64,000 nt of DNA from Paramecium sonneborni. Its lineage: Eukaryota; Ciliophora; Oligohymenophorea; Peniculida; Parameciidae. The DNA lies in assembly GCA_905182985.1 (NCBI GenBank), contig CAJJDN010000008.1, positions 515,740-579,739 on the forward strand, in the 5' to 3' direction. The position numbers and the translations under genes were made by a program. Within the stretch, counting starts at the first letter, position 1. Each line of letters starts with the position of its first letter. The notes under the pieces are model-generated. The model did not search any database, was not told the origin of the DNA, and saw nothing but the letters and a program-made list of their open reading frames with translations. This document shows positions 61,206 through 64,000 of the stretch, piece after piece.

Positions 61206-64000
61206 TCATTTTTCTGTAAGTTCTCTGTATCCTTTCCAATCATGTGGAGCTTTTCCTGTATTAGAATGGATTACTTCAAGAAGTGTATTAGATGGACCAT
61301 CTTTATGATCAGGAATCATTTACTAAATAGTTAGAAAGTAATAGATACTAAAGTTTTGGAAAAAAGAGATTAGGCAAGTTCCCATTAACCTTTGATATAA
61401 TATTGGAATGCATCTTGCCAAGTATTATAAAATTCCTAATAGAATAGATATATAAGAATTTACTTTAGTATAAGGTTCTCTAGCAAGAATGATTTCTTCA
61501 TCAGTGTTAAATTGATCTGCGACATTGATTTTTTCCTTAGATACATCCTTTTAAAGTTAATTTCTTTTAATCCTGTTAAGTACTCTAAATTGCTTTTATT
61601 CTTATTAATCCATTTTACTAATATCAAATTTATCATGTAACTCTTTGGTTTTAGCTAAGAGATTCTTAATTGACATATCTATGGTATGAATTTCTACTGG
61701 TTCAATACTACCTTTAACAGTAACTATATCAATAAGTCTTAATTATTTTTAACATTATTCAGTAAGATGTTATTTTAATATTCCACTTATAAGTATAATA
61801 GAACCAAACTATTTAGTAGCAGCCTCTAACCTTGATGCTAAATTAACATTAGGACTTAAATAAGATGCATCAATCTTAAAAGAAGAACCAATAGCACCTT
61901 CAATACCCCATCCCATATGTAATCCAAAACCCATTTTTACAGAATAATCTTTCATTCTTGCATTCAATCCAGCATGTTTCTTATACTTTTCTAATTTCTT
62001 AGAAATTGAAATTGCAGTTATTATTTTTAAAAATGATAACACAGCCATATCACCTTTTTATTTAATTTGATGATCATTTCTAAGTATTAATTTGGATTAA
62101 TTCTCAGGATCTGGATGATATTCCATTGGAAAATATTTCCAAACTAAAAGAAAGGCATCTCCAATATTTTTATTCGCAGATCCTCCATAACTATCAACTG
62201 TAGAATGAACTATTTCTGCAATCTCATTTACAAATACCATAACATCTTATTAAAGTACTTCTGTTGCATCAGTAAAATTTCTAATATCACAAAATCCAAA
62301 AATAGCCATAATCTTTTTACCAGGTAACATTGGATCTACACTGCCTCCTTTTTTTATATTCTCAGCTATTATCTCAGATCCTGCTTCTCCAAACCCTACT
62401 GCTAATAATGCTCCAACTTTCATTATTAATCTTTACAGCATATAAGTTTCCATTTTCTTTTCAATATATTTCTATTTAATCATTTCATCATCTTCATCTT
62501 TTTCTAATTACTCCATTATTAAATCTTCTTATTCTTCAATGTATACTGCTTCTAAAGGATTTTAAGCTATCAATTCTATTTTCTCCATCATCCTTTCTAT
62601 CGGTTCAATCACTAATTCATTTACATCCTTATTAAATAAAACTGCACTTGCTGCTAAAACTATACAAACAAAAATAGTCTAAAAAATTGACAAAATAGCA
62701 TTTGTTTTATTATATTCAACTAAATCTGCTACTGAACACGTTACTAATATATCATTTGCATCCACTGAAGCATAATATTACCTATCTGATTATCTATATT
62801 CATCTAAAGTATTACTAGTTTCTTTAAACCAATCTTATTTTTTAGAATAATTGAATATAACAAAATTAGAATCATTAAATTTTGGAGAATTCTCACTTAC
62901 ATTTTATCTTTAAACAAAAACAGCAAGAATTGGATAAATCTCTTCCTAATGAAATCCTACATACTATTAAGTGAGACTCTCAACTATATTATAATTATTC
63001 TTAAACTATGCAATTCTAAAGATACCTGAATCATAAGAATTTATGGTTTCTTGATAAGTGTCTAGAGATAAAACTGGTATACTGATTAATATTGATACAA
63101 TTATTGTTATAACTCTCCTCATTACTAAATCTGATAATTTGGTGCCAACATTAGTTTCTTTCACGTTATCAGTACTCATCAAAGATATTTAACTTGACTT
63201 TTATTATTCATTTATTGTAACTTAGAAATTATTTTATTATTGATTTTATGAAGCAGACATTTATGAAGCTACTATCTAATTATTTTATGGTATTTGTTAT
63301 TATTGAATTTATCCAATGTAAGGTTATTTAGATTCATTCATTAATTTTTGTTGTTGTTCATAAAGATCTTATCCATCATCATTAGATTTAAAATGTTACC
63401 TACCTGATGGTGGTGGAGATGGATAGGAATAGTTTTTCTAAATTAATTATTGTTGTTAATTGATATTGCCATTAATTTATTACTATTATTACTATTTTAA
63501 AATTTCTTCATTTGCTAATTTATTTTAATTTAGAATCTATTAAAGTATAATTTTTTTTTATTAATCTTTTTCATATTGTTATCTTGCATGTTTATATAAT
63601 TTAACCAATCTTACTAAACGAATTATACGAATCACTCTTGCTGCTTTTCTAGCTACTCTCGAAGCCCTTCCTAATGCTTTAATTGTTGTAGCATTTCCTA
63701 TGTCACCTTCTTCCCCATACCATAAATCTGTTATCCACCCAATATCTAAAATCATTGTTGCAGTCGAAATTACATCCAAAAAAAAGTAAAACTAATATAA
63801 ACTATAGGAACTAACTACATACATTCAAAATATAGTTTGGATTTATTATAGATGTCAATATTATTTCAAGTGAGAAAAAAGACATACTTATTATAGTTAG
63901 AATAAAAAAGATGTCATCTTCTGTTTTATCTACAGATAAGATTCTTATATCATCTCCAAATAAAGCATAAAGAGTCACTATAGCCATAATTATTGAGAAT
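61206..64000 (-). CDS. Adenylyl cyclase fused to voltage-sensor domain (5' end off window)
   Basis: Runs in from the right edge. Visible order: S1/S2-like helices (FFILTIISM near 63900), S3 (NFYFFLDVISTATMILDI, after removing a 31-nt intron), S4 with Arg every third residue (RKAARVIRIIRLVRLVKLYK, about 63605-63670), a Gln-rich linker of about 150 residues, a helix (RRVITIIVSILISIPVLSL), about 130 extracellular residues, a second helix (QTIFVCIVLAASAVLF), a HAMP-like helix, then a class III cyclase: FGFCDIRNFT with metal Asp, NKNIGDAF with the adenine Lys, KIDASYLSPNVNLASRLE with Asp, Asn and Arg. A C-terminal DGPSNTLLE/DWKGYRELTEK tail follows. No pore helix or selectivity filter is seen. Two 3' introns (28 and 26 nt). 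Confidence 0.87.

Noticed and set aside
1..64000. Bacterial contamination or a bacterial-style operon, suggested by the S11 gene and ATGA overlaps
   Set aside because: Those genes use TAA/TAG as Gln and contain micro-introns, and neighbours are typical ciliate genes.
1..64000. CRISPR arrays, insertion sequences, telomere repeats, rRNA and tRNA genes
   Set aside because: None seen by eye; no G3T3/G4T2 runs, no spaced repeats, no inverted-repeat-bounded transposase frames. A tRNAscan run could still find a missed tRNA.

Overview
This is a macronuclear (somatic) ciliate window, almost certainly Paramecium or a close relative. The DNA is very AT-rich. Nearly every gene reads through only if TAA and TAG mean Gln and TGA is the sole stop. 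Almost all introns are 19-32 nt, GT..AG, mostly GTA..TAG, and removing them restores frame and family motifs (kinase, cystatin, Rab, p23, ITPase, MPC). Genes are packed on both strands, and a giant cysteine-periodic surface antigen gene is present, a Paramecium hallmark. A reading with the standard genetic code gives only fragments.

Layout. 1-9.8 kb: Gln-rich partial gene, a small possible FOP/FOR20-like gene, a short Cys-rich membrane protein and a large surface antigen. 10.4-13.6 kb: Ser/Thr kinase, a decayed gene, a two-domain secreted cystatin. 13.6-16 kb: remnants. 16-25 kb: F-BAR-like protein, R1R2R3 Myb, a long gene-poor stretch, a frameshifted unknown gene, a second Myb. 25.7-33.6 kb: mitochondrial pyruvate carrier, LC8-like light chain, coiled-coil proteins, a Gly-zipper protein, a kelch-BTB protein. 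33.8-34.7 kb: decayed Cys-rich membrane gene. 35.4-41.8 kb: P5B-type ATPase, a peptidase S11 (DD-carboxypeptidase-like) gene, Rab2 and p23; the first three are joined by 4-nt ATGA stop/start overlaps. 44-53.4 kb: giant HECT protein with Trp in place of the catalytic Cys. 54-61 kb: third Myb, WD40 protein, ZNHIT2-like protein, CTD-type phosphatase, ITPase and a small unknown gene. 61.2 kb to the end: adenylyl cyclase fused to a voltage-sensor domain.

Assembly. There are four gaps (single n at 3818, 20865 and 47626; 351 n at 56139-56489). Each is flanked by an apparently perfect direct repeat of 844-1259 bp that abuts the gap. These look like unmerged contig overlaps, not biology. They inflate the antigen by 420 codons, break the HECT frame and add a spurious partial WD40 copy.

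The genes do not form one pathway; this is a normal mixed neighbourhood of a compact genome. The strongest items for follow-up are the pore-less voltage-sensor cyclase, the Cys-less HECT protein, the overlapping gene trio and the S11 peptidase. All calls come from reading by eye; no database search was run.
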